NCBI GenBank assembly: GCA_020831535.1 | Contig: JAFIGF010000105.1 | Coordinates: 1 to 38,587, forward strand | Source of the DNA: Opitutales bacterium | GTDB taxonomy: Bacteria > Verrucomicrobiota > Verrucomicrobiia > Opitutales > T3Sed10-336 | Length of the DNA stretch: 38,587 bases | Direction: 5' to 3' | Part shown: positions 1 through 9,035 of the stretch, piece by piece | Position numbering within the stretch: position 1 is the stretch's first letter | Layout: the number at the start of each line of letters is the position of its first letter | The notes under the pieces: model-generated | Told to the model about the DNA's origin: nothing | What the model saw: only the letters and a program-made list of their open reading frames with translations | Database searches by the model: none | Made by a program: the position numbers and the translations under genes

Positions 1-181
1 AGTGATTGCCCATCAGGCAATAGGTCAAAACCTTCACCCCACAAAACCCCGCCACCTTAAACAACATCCGCCGCATCACTTCTTTCTCCTCCTCCGAGAA
101 AAAGATCTCCCCATTCACCGTCCGCGACATCACATGATACAAAGCCCGCTGGCCTTTAATCTTTAATCGTTCCTTACGCAT
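1..181 (-). CDS. RAYT / IS200-like Y1 transposase, N-terminal part
   Basis: This is the first 60 codons of a gene running off the left edge. The translation begins MRKERLKIKGQRALYHVMSR and ends in CLMGNH at the window border. A YHV(M/T)SR start, a following hydrophobic/basic helix and a late MGNHxH are the hallmarks of REP-associated tyrosine transposases (Y1_Tnp, HUH single-strand nucleases). The final His seen is the first His of the HUH metal site; the catalytic Tyr lies outside the window. Such enzymes process short palindromic REP sequences in their host genome. A palindrome of that kind (215-229) sits about 35 bases upstream of the start codon, as is usual for RAYT genes. The start is the ATG at 181. 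The family is clear; whether the gene is intact cannot be seen. Confidence 0.85.
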   Translation of the reverse strand, partial: MRKERLKIKGQRALYHVMSRTVNGEIFFSEEEKEVMRRMLFKVAGFCGVKVLTYCLMGNH

Positions 182-211
182 ACCCCCACAAAAACCAAAA
201 ATCCGTCAAGA

Positions 212-230
212 GTCAAGGGACAATCCCTTA
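212..230. repeat. REP-like palindrome next to the RAYT gene
   Basis: The core AAGGGA-caa-TCCCTT (215-229) is a perfect 6-bp palindrome with a 3-base centre. Related cores occur at 3911-3925, twice at 22491-22547, at 31997-32025 and at 32722-32750. Its position just 5' of a RAYT gene suggests it is a substrate site of that enzyme; this link is inferred. Confidence 0.6.
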
Positions 231-247
231 AAATTTTGCATGATCGT

Positions 248-910
248 TTATTTTTTGATATCTTTCGCGATGGTGCGCAGGATATCTTTCGCGATCTGAT
301 GTTTTGGAGTGGGGCCGAGGGAGGTGAGAAGTCCGGGGGGGGCGTAAATCTGGACTGCGTTTTGGTCGGCGTTCATGCCTACATTGTTTTGGCTTACGTC
401 GTTGGCGACGATGTAATCGAGGCCTTTTCGAATCAGTTTACTTTTGGCGTTAGCGTCCACATTTTGGGTTTCGGCAGCGAAGCCGATAAAGACCTGACCG
501 TCGCGGCGTTGGCTGGCAAGGGTAGCGATTATGTCCCGGGTCGGGTGTAATTCGATGGTCAGTTTGCCCGTTTCTTTATCGATTTTGATCTTTTGTTCGC
601 CACAGGAGACTGGAGCCAAATCGGCGATAGCTGCACAGCCGATAATCCAATCTGCTTGATCAAGGAAGCCGGACATGGCCTCAAACATTTCTTCTCCGGT
701 GACAACAGGTACGGTTTTTACCCTATCGGGAGGATTCAAAGCGACAGGTCCGCTGACCAGATAGACCTCTGCCCCCATCGCCTTTGCGGCTTCGGCAAGG
801 GCATAACCCATTTTGCCACTGGACCCGTTGGACAGATAACGCACGGGATCGAGGAATTCTCTAGTGGGGCCCGCATTGATAAGAATCTTTTTCCCTTGGA
901 CTTGGAGCAT
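248..910 (-). CDS. coaB: phosphopantothenate--cysteine ligase (CoaB, stand-alone)
   Basis: Joins 4'-phosphopantothenate and cysteine in coenzyme A synthesis; cytosolic. The 220-residue protein is only the CoaB half of the usual CoaBC (Dfp) protein. It opens with KKILINAGPTREFLDPVR and the nucleotide-binding stretch YLSNGSSGKMGYALAEAA, continues with the central GCAAIADLAPV and KIKIDK (substrate and catalytic Lys region), and has IGFAAET and YIVANDVS near the end. No flavin-dependent CoaC half is fused or adjacent, so a separate decarboxylase is expected elsewhere. The start is uncertain: ATG at 910 places six residues before the first beta strand and is preferred; an in-frame ATG at 934 would add eight residues. 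It reads away from the permease gene at 1118, from which it is separated by about 200 bases that must hold both promoters. Confidence 0.85.
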   Translation of the reverse strand: MLQVQGKKILINAGPTREFLDPVRYLSNGSSGKMGYALAEAAKAMGAEVYLVSGPVALNPPDRVKTVPVVTGEEMFEAMSGFLDQADWIIGCAAIADLAPVSCGEQKIKIDKETGKLTIELHPTRDIIATLASQRRDGQVFIGFAAETQNVDANAKSKLIRKGLDYIVANDVSQNNVGMNADQNAVQIYAPPGLLTSLGPTPKHQIAKDILRTIAKDIKK

Positions 911-1117
911 GGATACAGAAAAGTAACATATCATCCTTCACGCAACCATAATTCATTTCAGAGCAGCAAGTTACATTCAAGGAAAGGATCTCGGGGGAAT
1001 GGGTTTTCACGGTTTCCGAAAAATCCATGATTGCCAGCGATCAGCTGACCCCCAAACTTTGCGCACGAAACCTGCTCGTCTTCAAAAATCGCTATTTAAA
1101 AACAAGGAAGAACAGTT

Positions 1118-2812
1118 ATGTCCCATCGGTTCGCCATTTTTATTTATATCTTTACCGCTTTGTTTTTCGGTGCCTTTTTTGTTTTACCGATTTGGGAAAT
1201 TTTGCAGGGAGCCTTCTTTGATGCGGATGGGAGTTTTACCATTGCCTATGTCATCGAGGTTTTTGCGAATCCGATATATCTGGAGGGTTTGCGCAATGCC
1301 TTTTTCATGGCGGTTTTCAGTACGTTACTGTCTTTCCTCATCGCCATGCCTTTAGCCTTCCTTTCGGATCGATTTATTTTTCCGGGGAAAACGCTTTTTG
1401 CCGCATTGATTTTGGTTCCGATCATCCTTCCTCCTTTTGTGGGGGCGATTGGGGTGAAACAGATTCTCGGGCAATACGGTGCCCTGAATGTTTTACTGAC
1501 ACACATCGGGATCTTGTCTGACGGCGCAACGATCGACTGGCTGGGCACGGGCCGATTCTGGGGCGTGGTCATAATGAACGCGCTGCACCTTTATCCGATT
1601 TTTTATTTAAATCTCGTAGCTTCCTTGGCCAATGTGGACCCGGCCATGGAGGAGGCGGCGGAAAATCTGGGCTGCACTGGATTTCGAAAGTTCAGAAAGG
1701 TGACTCTTCCCCTCATCCGGCCGGGCATTTTTGCGGGCGGGACGATCGTTTTTATCTGGTCTTTCACCGAGCTCGGGGTTCCTCTCATCTTCGACTATAC
1801 CCGCATTACCTCGGTGCAAATCTTTGATGGCATAAAGGACTTGAGCGGCAATCCCTTCCCCTTTGCCCTGGTCTTTGTTATGCTGGCGGCAGCGATCCTT
1901 TTCTATGCCTTGGGAAAAGGATTTTTCGGACGGCACCATTATTCGATGATGGCCAAAGCCATTTCTTCGTCGGGCCCGAAAAAAATCAGTCCTTTAGCGG
2001 CCTGGGGATGCACCTTTGCCTTTGCTGCGGTTACCTTTATTGCGGTTTTGCCGCATATGGGCGTCATTTTCATTTCGCTTTCCGAGGATTGGTACCGAAC
2101 GCTGGTGCCAACGGAGTGGACGCTTCGAAATTACGAAATCGCGCTCGCTCACCCGCTGACCGTTTCATCGATTGGCAACAGCCTAAAATACGCGAGTATT
2201 TCGGCGATTCTCGATGTTTTCCTGGGGATTTGTATTGCTTACGTGGTGGTGCGAACGAAGTTGCCGGGCCGTAATATATTGGACGCCATGGCGATGTTGC
2301 CATTGGCCGTTCCTGGTTTGGTCATTGCGTTTGGTTACCTGGCCATGACCCAGGAAGGGAAATTCTTCAACTTTCTGAACCCGGTGGAGGATCCGACGGT
2401 TCTGCTCATCATTGCCTATGCCATTCGCCGTCTTCCCTACATGGTCCGAGCGGCTGCGGCAGGCTTCCAGCAGACTTCGGAAGTTTATGAGGAGGCTGCT
2501 CAGAACTTGGGCTGTCCGCCCTTAAAGGCCATGTTTAAAGTCACGCTACCCCTGATAACGGCCAATATCATGGCGGGCGCATTGCTTTGTTTTGCCTTTG
2601 CCATGCTGGAGGTTTCAGATTCCTTGATATTGGCTCAGCAACAGATGTATTATCCTATAACGAAGGCCATTTATGAACTTTTCCAAGTTCTGGGTGATGG
2701 TCGATTTATCGCGGCAGCGCTGGGAGTTTGGGCAATGGTATTTCTCGCCCTGACAATATTCGCAACGAGTATTTTGCTGGGCAAGAAACTTGGGGCCATA
2801 TTCAGGGTCTGA
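1118..2812 (+). CDS. ABC transporter permease, double-domain FbpB type
   Basis: Inner-membrane permease of 564 residues with two fused BPD_transp_1 domains, the layout of iron(III) FbpB/SfuB and related permeases. Each half ends in an ABC-docking EAA loop: EEAAENLGCTGFRKFRKVTL (first half, about residue 170-190) and EEAAQNLGCPPLKAMFKVTL (second half, about 460-480). Around twelve hydrophobic segments are spread over the chain. The start ATG at 1118 has a good ribosome site (AAGGAAG about nine bases upstream). The cognate ATPase and periplasmic binding protein are not in the window, so the substrate is not certain; ferric iron is the commonest for this architecture, with thiamine or 2-aminoethylphosphonate as alternatives. 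A small CPXCG gene follows after seven bases. Confidence 0.85.
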   Translation: MSHRFAIFIYIFTALFFGAFFVLPIWEILQGAFFDADGSFTIAYVIEVFANPIYLEGLRNAFFMAVFSTLLSFLIAMPLAFLSDRFIFPGKTLFAALILVPIILPPFVGAIGVKQILGQYGALNVLLTHIGILSDGATIDWLGTGRFWGVVIMNALHLYPIFYLNLVASLANVDPAMEEAAENLGCTGFRKFRKVTLPLIRPGIFAGGTIVFIWSFTELGVPLIFDYTRITSVQIFDGIKDLSGNPFPFALVFVMLAAAILFYALGKGFFGRHHYSMMAKAISSSGPKKISPLAAWGCTFAFAAVTFIAVLPHMGVIFISLSEDWYRTLVPTEWTLRNYEIALAHPLTVSSIGNSLKYASISAILDVFLGICIAYVVVRTKLPGRNILDAMAMLPLAVPGLVIAFGYLAMTQEGKFFNFLNPVEDPTVLLIIAYAIRRLPYMVRAAAAGFQQTSEVYEEAAQNLGCPPLKAMFKVTLPLITANIMAGALLCFAFAMLEVSDSLILAQQQMYYPITKAIYELFQVLGDGRFIAAALGVWAMVFLALTIFATSILLGKKLGAIFRV

Positions 2813-2819
2813 TGGTGGA

Positions 2820-3008
2820 ATGGAAGATTTCTGCACGGTGACCTGTCCGCATTGTTTTCAGAAGATTCAAATAGCAATACCCGATCCCTTTTCGAGATCA
2901 GGGGAATTTGACTATGACTGTGAGGTTTGCTGCCGGGCAATTCTGGTTAAATGGCAGCGGGATTCCGGAGGTGAACTTTTTGCTGATGCGGAGGCTGCGG
3001 AAGCTTGA
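2820..3008 (+). CDS. CPXCG-type cysteine-rich small protein
   Basis: A 62-residue protein beginning MEDFCTVTCPHC. The two knuckles TCPHC and DCEVCC, about 30 residues apart and separated by QKIQIAIPDP and GEFDYDC, match the small Cys_rich_CPXG family (usually 60-70 residues), presumed to bind a zinc ion; the function is unknown. The C-terminus is acidic (GGELFADAEAAEA). The ATG at 2820 lies seven bases after the permease stop, with a GGTGG stretch before it, so the two genes are probably co-transcribed. An upstream in-frame TTG at 2790 would lie within the permease gene and is less likely. Confidence 0.75.
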   Translation: MEDFCTVTCPHCFQKIQIAIPDPFSRSGEFDYDCEVCCRAILVKWQRDSGGELFADAEAAEA

Positions 3009-3062
3009 ATAAACCAGATTCTTTTTTTAATATTAAAATGTTTAAACAACCTTCAGCCCACA

Positions 3063-3752
3063 ATGACCATGCAAATTACCTATCTCGGCCACTCTGCCCT
3101 GCAAATTGACAACGAGGAGCACACCCTTTTGGTGGATCCATTTCTGAGCGGAAACGAAGCTTGTCCGGTCAAGCCGGAAGAGGTCCAGTGCGATTATATT
3201 TTGCTGACCCACGGGCATGACGATCACGTTGGCGATACGGAACAGATTGCCAAAGCCAATGAGGCCACCATTATCGCAAATTTTGAAATTGCGGACTTTT
3301 TCGGCGGCAAGGGCCTGAAAACGCACGGCATGTATATTGGTGGAGCGTATGAGTTTCCGTTCGGAAGGTTAAAATTTACCATCGCTCACCATGGTTCCAG
3401 TTTGGGAACCGAGAATGGCCGCATCGCGATGGGCAACCCTGCGGGGCACCTGCTTAAGATGGACGGCAAAGTCATCTACAATGCGGGTGATACCGGCCTT
3501 TTTCTCGACATGAAATTGATCGGGGAAATGGACCCAATTGATGTCGCTATTCTCCCGATTGGCGACAACTTCACCATGGGAGTGGAGGATGCGCTGAAGG
3601 CACTGGAGTTTTTAAAGCCGAAAACGGTTATCCCCGTCCATTACGATACTTGGCCTTTAATTGAAGTGGATACGGCTCATTTTGCCAAAGAAGCGGAAAA
3701 ACTCGGGGTGCAGGCGGTGATTCTTCAGCCTGGCGACGATTTGGAGCTATAA
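3063..3752 (+). CDS. metal-dependent hydrolase, UPF0173 (beta-lactamase fold)
   Basis: A 229-residue cytosolic protein of the metallo-beta-lactamase superfamily. The metal motif THGHDDHVGD is at residues 49-58 (H50, H52, D54, H55). Further ligands are probably the His pair in TIAHHGSSLG, the Asp in YNAGDTGLF and the His in VIPVHYDTWP. N-terminal QITYLGHSALQI and C-terminal VQPGDDLEL-like ends are typical of the UPF0173 (YtkL-like) group, whose physiological substrate is unknown. Start choice is between ATG 3063 and ATG 3069; neither has a clear ribosome site. It is preceded by about 55 A/T-rich bases and stands alone in its orientation group. Confidence 0.88.
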   Translation: MTMQITYLGHSALQIDNEEHTLLVDPFLSGNEACPVKPEEVQCDYILLTHGHDDHVGDTEQIAKANEATIIANFEIADFFGGKGLKTHGMYIGGAYEFPFGRLKFTIAHHGSSLGTENGRIAMGNPAGHLLKMDGKVIYNAGDTGLFLDMKLIGEMDPIDVAILPIGDNFTMGVEDALKALEFLKPKTVIPVHYDTWPLIEVDTAHFAKEAEKLGVQAVILQPGDDLEL

Positions 3753-3910
3753 GCCGTAGTCGGACTCTTTTTCCAGCCAAACACTGCGGCAATGTTTGCG
3801 AACCATACGGTTCGGGATCAAGCTTCCGCCGTCCAAAGACCGCTTCGCCGTCGGAGGGCAAAATTTTCTTCCAAGATCTAGAACGGGTCAGAGCCTCAAA
3901 GTAAAAAGTC

Positions 3911-3927
3911 AAGAGACTGTCCCTTGA
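3911..3927. repeat. REP-like palindrome, GACTGTC core
   Basis: Imperfect palindrome AAGAGACTGTCCCTT (3911-3925) in the gap between two convergent genes. Its preceding bases (AGTCAAG) match those of the copy at 212-230, so it belongs to the same family. Confidence 0.5.
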
Positions 3928-3963
3928 ACTGGGCGTCAATATTTAATCGGTGAGGGTTGCGGG

Positions 3964-4839
3964 TTAGCCTGATTTGGCGGAGTCGGCGGCGCGGTAGAGG
4001 CGGTCTTCGGGGACGAATTCGGCGACATCGCGGATTTTTTGGGAGCTGACGTGGGTGGCGATTTCGTCGATGGCTTCCTGGGTACTGATGACCCGGCAAT
4101 AGCGGTCGCGCAGGGTTTCGACGGTAAAATTGTGAAGGTCGGCGGTCACGGTGGCACAGCTGTCTTCGATTAAGGAAACATGGAATCCGAGATCGCAGGC
4201 TTCGCGGATCGTACTGGACACGCATTCGTTGGTGTACACACCAGTAACGAAGAGCGCCCTGACCCCGATATTCTTGAGAATGTAGTAGAGATTCGTGGTG
4301 GGAAAGACTCCGCTGGAGGTTTTATTGATGATGATTTCATCCCCATAAGGGGCAACTTCGGGCAAGAACTCAGCCTCTTTGGAACCTGGGGCGGCATGTA
4401 GGCCTAAGCGCTTGTGGCCGGCCCCGCGGTCGCGCCCATCCTTGGTCATTGATTGGATGCGGGTGTGAATGACCTCGAGTTGGTGTTGGCGAAAGGTTTT
4501 TTGCAAGCGGCTAACATTGGGAATCACCACGTCTTTGAGTCTTTTGAAATAGTATTCCTGTGCTTCCAGGGGAACTCCCGATTTATGGGCATCGGAGAAA
4601 ACTCCGAAGCCGGGAGCGGCATCAAGGTATTGCATGTCGATGGTAAGAAGAGCCGCATCCCTGGCTTCCAGGCTTTTCAGGTGGAAGGGGTTTTCCGCGA
4701 TACTTTCATGGTAGGTCTCCTGAAGTGGATCCAGTTGGAAGTCGCTGCGATCGTTGGCCGAGAACTTATCTTTCATGAAATCATTAAAGGGAAAGGGCAT
4801 GGTCGAATTCAAGCAGGAATCCGACCATTCGGGTTTCAT
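3964..4839 (-). CDS. isochorismatase-like cysteine hydrolase
   Basis: A 291-residue hydrolase of the isochorismatase fold. The catalytic triad is visible: D68 in LLTIDMQ, K173 in IINKTSSGVF and C206 in GVYTNECVSSTIREA. Family members hydrolyse amides or vinyl ethers (nicotinamide, N-carbamoyl compounds, isochorismate); the substrate cannot be told here. About 60 residues precede the core, more than in typical members, and include a short hydrophilic region; a later start at the ATG near 4800 is possible. The first start overlaps the stop of the upstream oxidoreductase gene by four bases (ATGA), which indicates translational coupling and a shared transcript. A REP-like palindrome lies just past the stop. 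Confidence 0.85.
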   Translation of the reverse strand: MKPEWSDSCLNSTMPFPFNDFMKDKFSANDRSDFQLDPLQETYHESIAENPFHLKSLEARDAALLTIDMQYLDAAPGFGVFSDAHKSGVPLEAQEYYFKRLKDVVIPNVSRLQKTFRQHQLEVIHTRIQSMTKDGRDRGAGHKRLGLHAAPGSKEAEFLPEVAPYGDEIIINKTSSGVFPTTNLYYILKNIGVRALFVTGVYTNECVSSTIREACDLGFHVSLIEDSCATVTADLHNFTVETLRDRYCRVISTQEAIDEIATHVSSQKIRDVAEFVPEDRLYRAADSAKSG

Positions 4840-6230
4840 TTTTGATCAAGAGCTTCTTGTAAGTCTTCCAGTGGATAGGTCAAAATCTCAACCAGCGTGG
4901 GATGATACCAAGGCGCCCGAAGCAAATCATCTACGGTGGCCTTAAGGTGAAGGGCCGTAGAGAGGACATGAATCAGCTCAGAGGCATCCTTGCCGACAAT
5001 TTCCGCACCGAGAAGTCGTCGATCAGCGGGAGAAGCCAGGATTTTGACAAACCCGTGTTTTATCTCCATGAGAATTGATTTACCGTGGTCGTCAAAGGGG
5101 TAATCGGCGGCGACATAATCCTGCCCGCGCTCTTTCAACTCGCGTTCCAAGGCCCCCACATAAGCAACCTGGGGGTCCGTAAAAACAACTCCCATGAGGC
5201 AGCGGTAGTCGACTTCGTCGGTTTTCTTACCCAAAGCGTGTCGGGCGGCGGTTTCGCCTTGTTGGATGGCAATATGGACAATCTCGTGTTTTCCGATGCA
5301 GTCACCGGCGGCGTAAATATGGGGCTGGTTTGTTTGTTGGTAGCCATTTACCAGGATTTCTCCACGGGATCCGGTTTCCACGCCCGCCGTGGGGAGATCC
5401 AAGCCTTTGGTTTTGGGGACACGTCCCAAGGCGTTAAAGAGGTGCCGGGCCTGGCGCACGATTTTTTTGCCTTCGTGCATGAAAGTAACCTCCATTTTCT
5501 GACCATGGCATTTGATATCTTCGATGCGGGTATTGGTAAAGAGTTCGATTCCCTCCTCGCGAAAGACAGTTTCGACGACCTGCGCGGCTTCCTCGGACAT
5601 TTCCTTCAAAAGGTGTGGGCTACGCTGAATCTGGGTGACGTTACTGCCCGCTCGGGCGAGAAATTGGGCCAATTCGCAAGCCACGACCCCACCCCCCAGA
5701 ACGAGAACGGATTCGGGCAGGAAATCAAGGTCCAGAACATCATCGCTGGTCCAAACGGGAACTTTATCAAGGCCGGGAATGGGGGGGAACTGAACTTCAC
5801 TTCCGGTGGCGATAAGAAATGTTTTCCCGGTAATCCGGCAGCCATCCTCCAATTCCACGGTCTGGGGATCAGCAAAACGGGCCTTTTGGTTAAAAAGTGT
5901 AAAGCGTCCGGAGTGAAGACCTTCCCGGCGGTAGGAAGCAAAATCGCCGATAATGTTTTTTTTGCGCTCGGCAAGCTTCTTCATATCGATTTGGGCCTTA
6001 GGAATATCCAAGCCGAAAGTTTCCCCCTTTTGGGCCAGATGGAGAACCTCCGCCGAATAGATCAGGGTTTTGGAGGGCATGCACCCCCGCAGGATGCACA
6101 GCCCCCCCAGTTCCTGAGCTCCGTCGATGACGGCCACGCGGGCACCCTGGGAAGCGGCGAGATTGGCGGCGTTATACCCTGCGCTGCCTCCGCCGATAAC
6201 AACAAAATCAAATTCACTTTCGCGTTTCAT
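4836..6230 (-). CDS. FAD-dependent pyridine nucleotide-disulfide oxidoreductase (dihydrolipoamide dehydrogenase-like)
   Basis: A 464-residue class I disulfide oxidoreductase. FAD-binding GGGSAGYNAA is at residues 13-22; the redox pair is C45 and C50 in GGLCILRGCMPSKT; the NAD(P)-binding Rossmann motif VLGGGVVACELAQFLA follows; IYAAGDCIG is the second FAD motif; the C-terminal HPTLVE carries the catalytic His/Glu of the partner subunit. The redox motif CILRGC differs from the CLNVGC of true E3 components, and no lipoamide complex genes are adjacent, so it may be an E3-like or mercuric-reductase-like enzyme of another pathway. ATG 6230 is chosen because the sequence upstream in frame only offers a TTG at 6260. 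It is coupled to the downstream isochorismatase-like gene. Confidence 0.87.
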   Translation of the reverse strand: MKRESEFDFVVIGGGSAGYNAANLAASQGARVAVIDGAQELGGLCILRGCMPSKTLIYSAEVLHLAQKGETFGLDIPKAQIDMKKLAERKKNIIGDFASYRREGLHSGRFTLFNQKARFADPQTVELEDGCRITGKTFLIATGSEVQFPPIPGLDKVPVWTSDDVLDLDFLPESVLVLGGGVVACELAQFLARAGSNVTQIQRSPHLLKEMSEEAAQVVETVFREEGIELFTNTRIEDIKCHGQKMEVTFMHEGKKIVRQARHLFNALGRVPKTKGLDLPTAGVETGSRGEILVNGYQQTNQPHIYAAGDCIGKHEIVHIAIQQGETAARHALGKKTDEVDYRCLMGVVFTDPQVAYVGALERELKERGQDYVAADYPFDDHGKSILMEIKHGFVKILASPADRRLLGAEIVGKDASELIHVLSTALHLKATVDDLLRAPWYHPTLVEILTYPLEDLQEALDQK

Positions 6231-6370
6231 AAGCTTACATTTTCGCAGACCTGGAGACAAACGGCAACCCCAGGATGTTGTGAGGGCACCGACTGCTAAA
6301 GATTTTCACCCAGAGATTTTTTCTAATTGGCATTGATTTGCCTGCAAATGTTTACTTTTCTAAAACACCG

Positions 6371-7579
6371 ATGGTGCACGCCAAAAAAAATATTATGGTT
6401 TTACTCCCGCAATCGGAGGTCAACAACCGAATGCTACGGGGAATGTCCAAATTTATCGAGACCCATTGCGTTCCACTATCACTGTACTATAATGATCGGC
6501 CCGGCAGTAAAACGCTGTTACAAATCCTTGAATTGTACCCCCCTTCCGGGGTCATCGGGAATTTGGCCGATCCAGCGATAAGAAATGCGGTGGTTGACCG
6601 GGGCATACCCTCGGTCAACATTTCGGGTTTGCGGGAGGAAGTCGTTAAGCAATTGCCGACGGTCACGATGGATAACCAGGAGATCGGTTTTATGGCGGCG
6701 AACTATTTGATCGACCGGGGCTATGATCATCTGATCAGTTTATCCATTCCCACTTTCTTTTCGGCCGAACGGGAAAGGGGCTTTATCCTGCGCGCGCACG
6801 CCCGAGGACGGCAAGTGTCGGCACTCACCTGCGAGTCACTGGCAATCAGAACCCAAAAAATTGAGGATTGGCGCTATACTTATTTTGATGAGGCTAAGGT
6901 GAGAAATTATCTTGGTCCTTTGAAAGGGAAATCCGCCATTTTTTGTCATGATGACCTAAAGGCCCAACACCTGGGTCGCGTATTGGAGGAAATGGGCTAC
7001 CGAATTCCCTATGATTTTGCCCTTCTTGGCTGCGATAACGAAGAGAGGTTTTGTCACTTGGGAACCACTCCCCGTTCCTCCGTCAACGTAAATAGTGATC
7101 TTATCGGATATGAGGCAACGGCGCTCCTATGGCAGATTTTAAATGGCTACGACCCTGGGCAATCGGTTCGTTTGATTCCCCCCAAAGGGATTGTTGAAAG
7201 GGCTTCCTCGGATTGGGTAAAAATCGAAGACGAGGCCATTCGTAGGGAGGTAGACTACATGCACCAGAACTTGCATCGGAAAATAAGCGTACCTCAGATT
7301 GCCAAAGCAGCAGGGGTATCCCGACGGATTCTGGAAATGCGATTCAAGAGGGATTTGGAAGACTCCGTCGGCCGGAAGTTGAATGAATTCCGGATGGAGA
7401 AGGTGTCCCGTCTTCTCCGTGAAACCAAAATTCCTATCGGCCATATTTCCAAGCTAACCGGCTTCAGCAGCTCTCAGCGCCTGGCGACAGTCTTTCGTAA
7501 AGAAACGGGATTGACCCTATCTGATTACCGCAAACGCTATAGTCGCAACCGCCGCGCCGCCGATCCTGAGTTTGGCTGA
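6371..7579 (+). CDS. XylR-type transcriptional regulator (LacI-like sensor + AraC HTH)
   Basis: A 402-residue cytosolic regulator. The N-terminal part (about 1-285) has the periplasmic-binding-protein fold of LacI/XylR sensors: [36 protein letters not shown] and the [16 protein letters not shown] hinge segment are recognisable. The last 100 residues form a double helix-turn-helix of the AraC family ([20 protein letters not shown] and [20 protein letters not shown]). Proteins of this design usually bind a sugar and control carbohydrate genes, and are especially frequent in Verrucomicrobiota, Planctomycetota and Lentisphaerota. ATG 6371 is chosen over a TTG at 6338, which lies very near the divergent oxidoreductase promoter. 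No sugar operon is directly adjacent, so the target is unknown. Confidence 0.88.
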   Translation: MVHAKKNIMVLLPQSEVNNRMLRGMSKFIETHCVPLSLYYNDRPGSKTLLQILELYPPSGVIGNLADPAIRNAVVDRGIPSVNISGLREEVVKQLPTVTMDNQEIGFMAANYLIDRGYDHLISLSIPTFFSAERERGFILRAHARGRQVSALTCESLAIRTQKIEDWRYTYFDEAKVRNYLGPLKGKSAIFCHDDLKAQHLGRVLEEMGYRIPYDFALLGCDNEERFCHLGTTPRSSVNVNSDLIGYEATALLWQILNGYDPGQSVRLIPPKGIVERASSDWVKIEDEAIRREVDYMHQNLHRKISVPQIAKAAGVSRRILEMRFKRDLEDSVGRKLNEFRMEKVSRLLRETKIPIGHISKLTGFSSSQRLATVFRKETGLTLSDYRKRYSRNRRAADPEFG

Positions 7580-7686
7580 GAAAACAAGGTCTTGAGGTCT
7601 TCAGACGGAGGAGCCAGCCTTCGTCCTTTACAGCTTCTTCGGAAAGCCGTATAAGCTTAAACTTTTCTCTAAAACGAATTTTACGC

Positions 7687-9021
7687 ATGAAACAACGCTC
7701 TCTTCTTCGAGAAGCCTCCATCAAAGGCAAATCGCTCCACACCGGTGACGAGGTAAGGCTCACCCTAAAACCCGCCCCCGCTAATAGTGGATTGATCTTT
7801 CGCCGCACCGACCTGTACGGTAAGCCCGAAATTCGCCCGCAAATCGAGTTGGTAACGGACCTTGTCCGCAGCACGACCATCGCCTCTGGCTACACCAAGA
7901 TTCACACTGTGGAACACGTCCTCAGCGCTTTGCATGGTTGTGGGATTGATAATGCAATTATCGAAATGGATGCCAGTGAACCTCCGATTATGGATGGTTC
8001 GGCGGCCCCCTTTGTAAAACTCATTGAGGAAGCGGAACCGGTGGAATTGGATAAAGAGCGTGAATACTACGAGGTCACCGAACCAATCTCGGTCACCCAT
8101 GGCAATTCCTCTATCATCGCCCTCCCCTGTGATCATCTGAAAATTTCCTGCACCTCGACCGACGACCGGGGAATCCATACGCAGCACCTCTCCCTGGACA
8201 TAGACGCAGAAGTTTACGCCAAGGAGTTGGCCCCGGCCCGAACCTTCACGATTTACGAAGAGATTGAGGAGTTAATTAAACTAGGTAAGATCCGCGGAGG
8301 AAGCCTGGAGAATGCGGTGGTCATCAAAGGAGACAAAATCCTCTCCAAAGAGCCCCTGCGCTTTAAGGACGAATTTGTGCGCCACAAAATGCTCGATATT
8401 GTGGGCGATGTGTTCCTTCTGGGAAAACCGCTCAAGGCCCATATTATCGCCATGCGGCCGGGACATAACATCAATTCGCAATTGACCAAGGCTCTTTTTG
8501 AAAAGATGAACGCCACGGCCAAGAGCGCGAAGAAGACCCCTGCGCCCAAAACGGCCATTCCGTGGGCGAACGACAAAAAAATCGATATCACCAAGATTCT
8601 CAATACCCTCCCGCACCGGTATCCCTTCGTAATGATTGACCGGGTAGTGGATTTTCCGGATGACGAAAGCTTGGTGGCGATCAAGAATGTCACCATCAAC
8701 GAGCCGTATTTCACCGGTCATTTCCCGGGTCGCCCGGTCATGCCAGGCGTTTTGCAGGTCGAGGCAATGGCTCAGGCCTCCGGACTTTTGATGCTGCGCA
8801 AGCTGGATAACGTTGCCAAGCTCGCTTATTTTATGAGCGCGGACAAAGTCAAATTCCGCAAAGCGGTTGAACCTGGCGATCAATTGGTTATCGAAGTCAA
8901 ACTTTTGAAAAGCCGAGGCAATAAAATTGGGCAGGCTTCGGCCAAAGCCAAAGTTGACGGAGAGGTGGTTTCTTCGGCCGAGTTGATGTTTATCATTGCC
9001 GAAGCTGGGGAAAACGCCTGA
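7687..9021 (+). CDS. lpxC/fabZ: bifunctional UDP-3-O-acyl-GlcNAc deacetylase / 3-hydroxyacyl-ACP dehydratase (LpxC-FabZ)
   Basis: Cytosolic fusion of 444 residues. Residues 1-275 are LpxC, the committed step of lipid A synthesis: [10 protein letters not shown] carries base E76 and zinc ligand H77; [11 protein letters not shown] carries zinc ligands H233 and D237; H260 is the late active-site His. A 25-residue Lys/Ala/Pro linker follows. Residues 298-444 are Fab[21 protein letters not shown] has catalytic H345 and E359. Such fusions are known in Bacteroidota and some PVC bacteria and couple lipid A and phospholipid acyl supply. ATG 7687 has no obvious Shine-Dalgarno motif. lpxA starts 14 bases downstream, forming an operon. 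Confidence 0.95.
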   Translation: MKQRSLLREASIKGKSLHTGDEVRLTLKPAPANSGLIFRRTDLYGKPEIRPQIELVTDLVRSTTIASGYTKIHTVEHVLSALHGCGIDNAIIEMDASEPPIMDGSAAPFVKLIEEAEPVELDKEREYYEVTEPISVTHGNSSIIALPCDHLKISCTSTDDRGIHTQHLSLDIDAEVYAKELAPARTFTIYEEIEELIKLGKIRGGSLENAVVIKGDKILSKEPLRFKDEFVRHKMLDIVGDVFLLGKPLKAHIIAMRPGHNINSQLTKALFEKMNATAKSAKKTPAPKTAIPWANDKKIDITKILNTLPHRYPFVMIDRVVDFPDDESLVAIKNVTINEPYFTGHFPGRPVMPGVLQVEAMAQASGLLMLRKLDNVAKLAYFMSADKVKFRKAVEPGDQLVIEVKLLKSRGNKIGQASAKAKVDGEVVSSAELMFIIAEAGENA

Positions 9022-9035
9022 TTCTAACCAGATTC

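Noticed and set aside
5085..6299. A 404-codon plus-strand frame opposite the disulfide oxidoreductase
   Set aside because: Antisense of a gene with intact FAD, NAD and redox motifs; composition is not protein-like.
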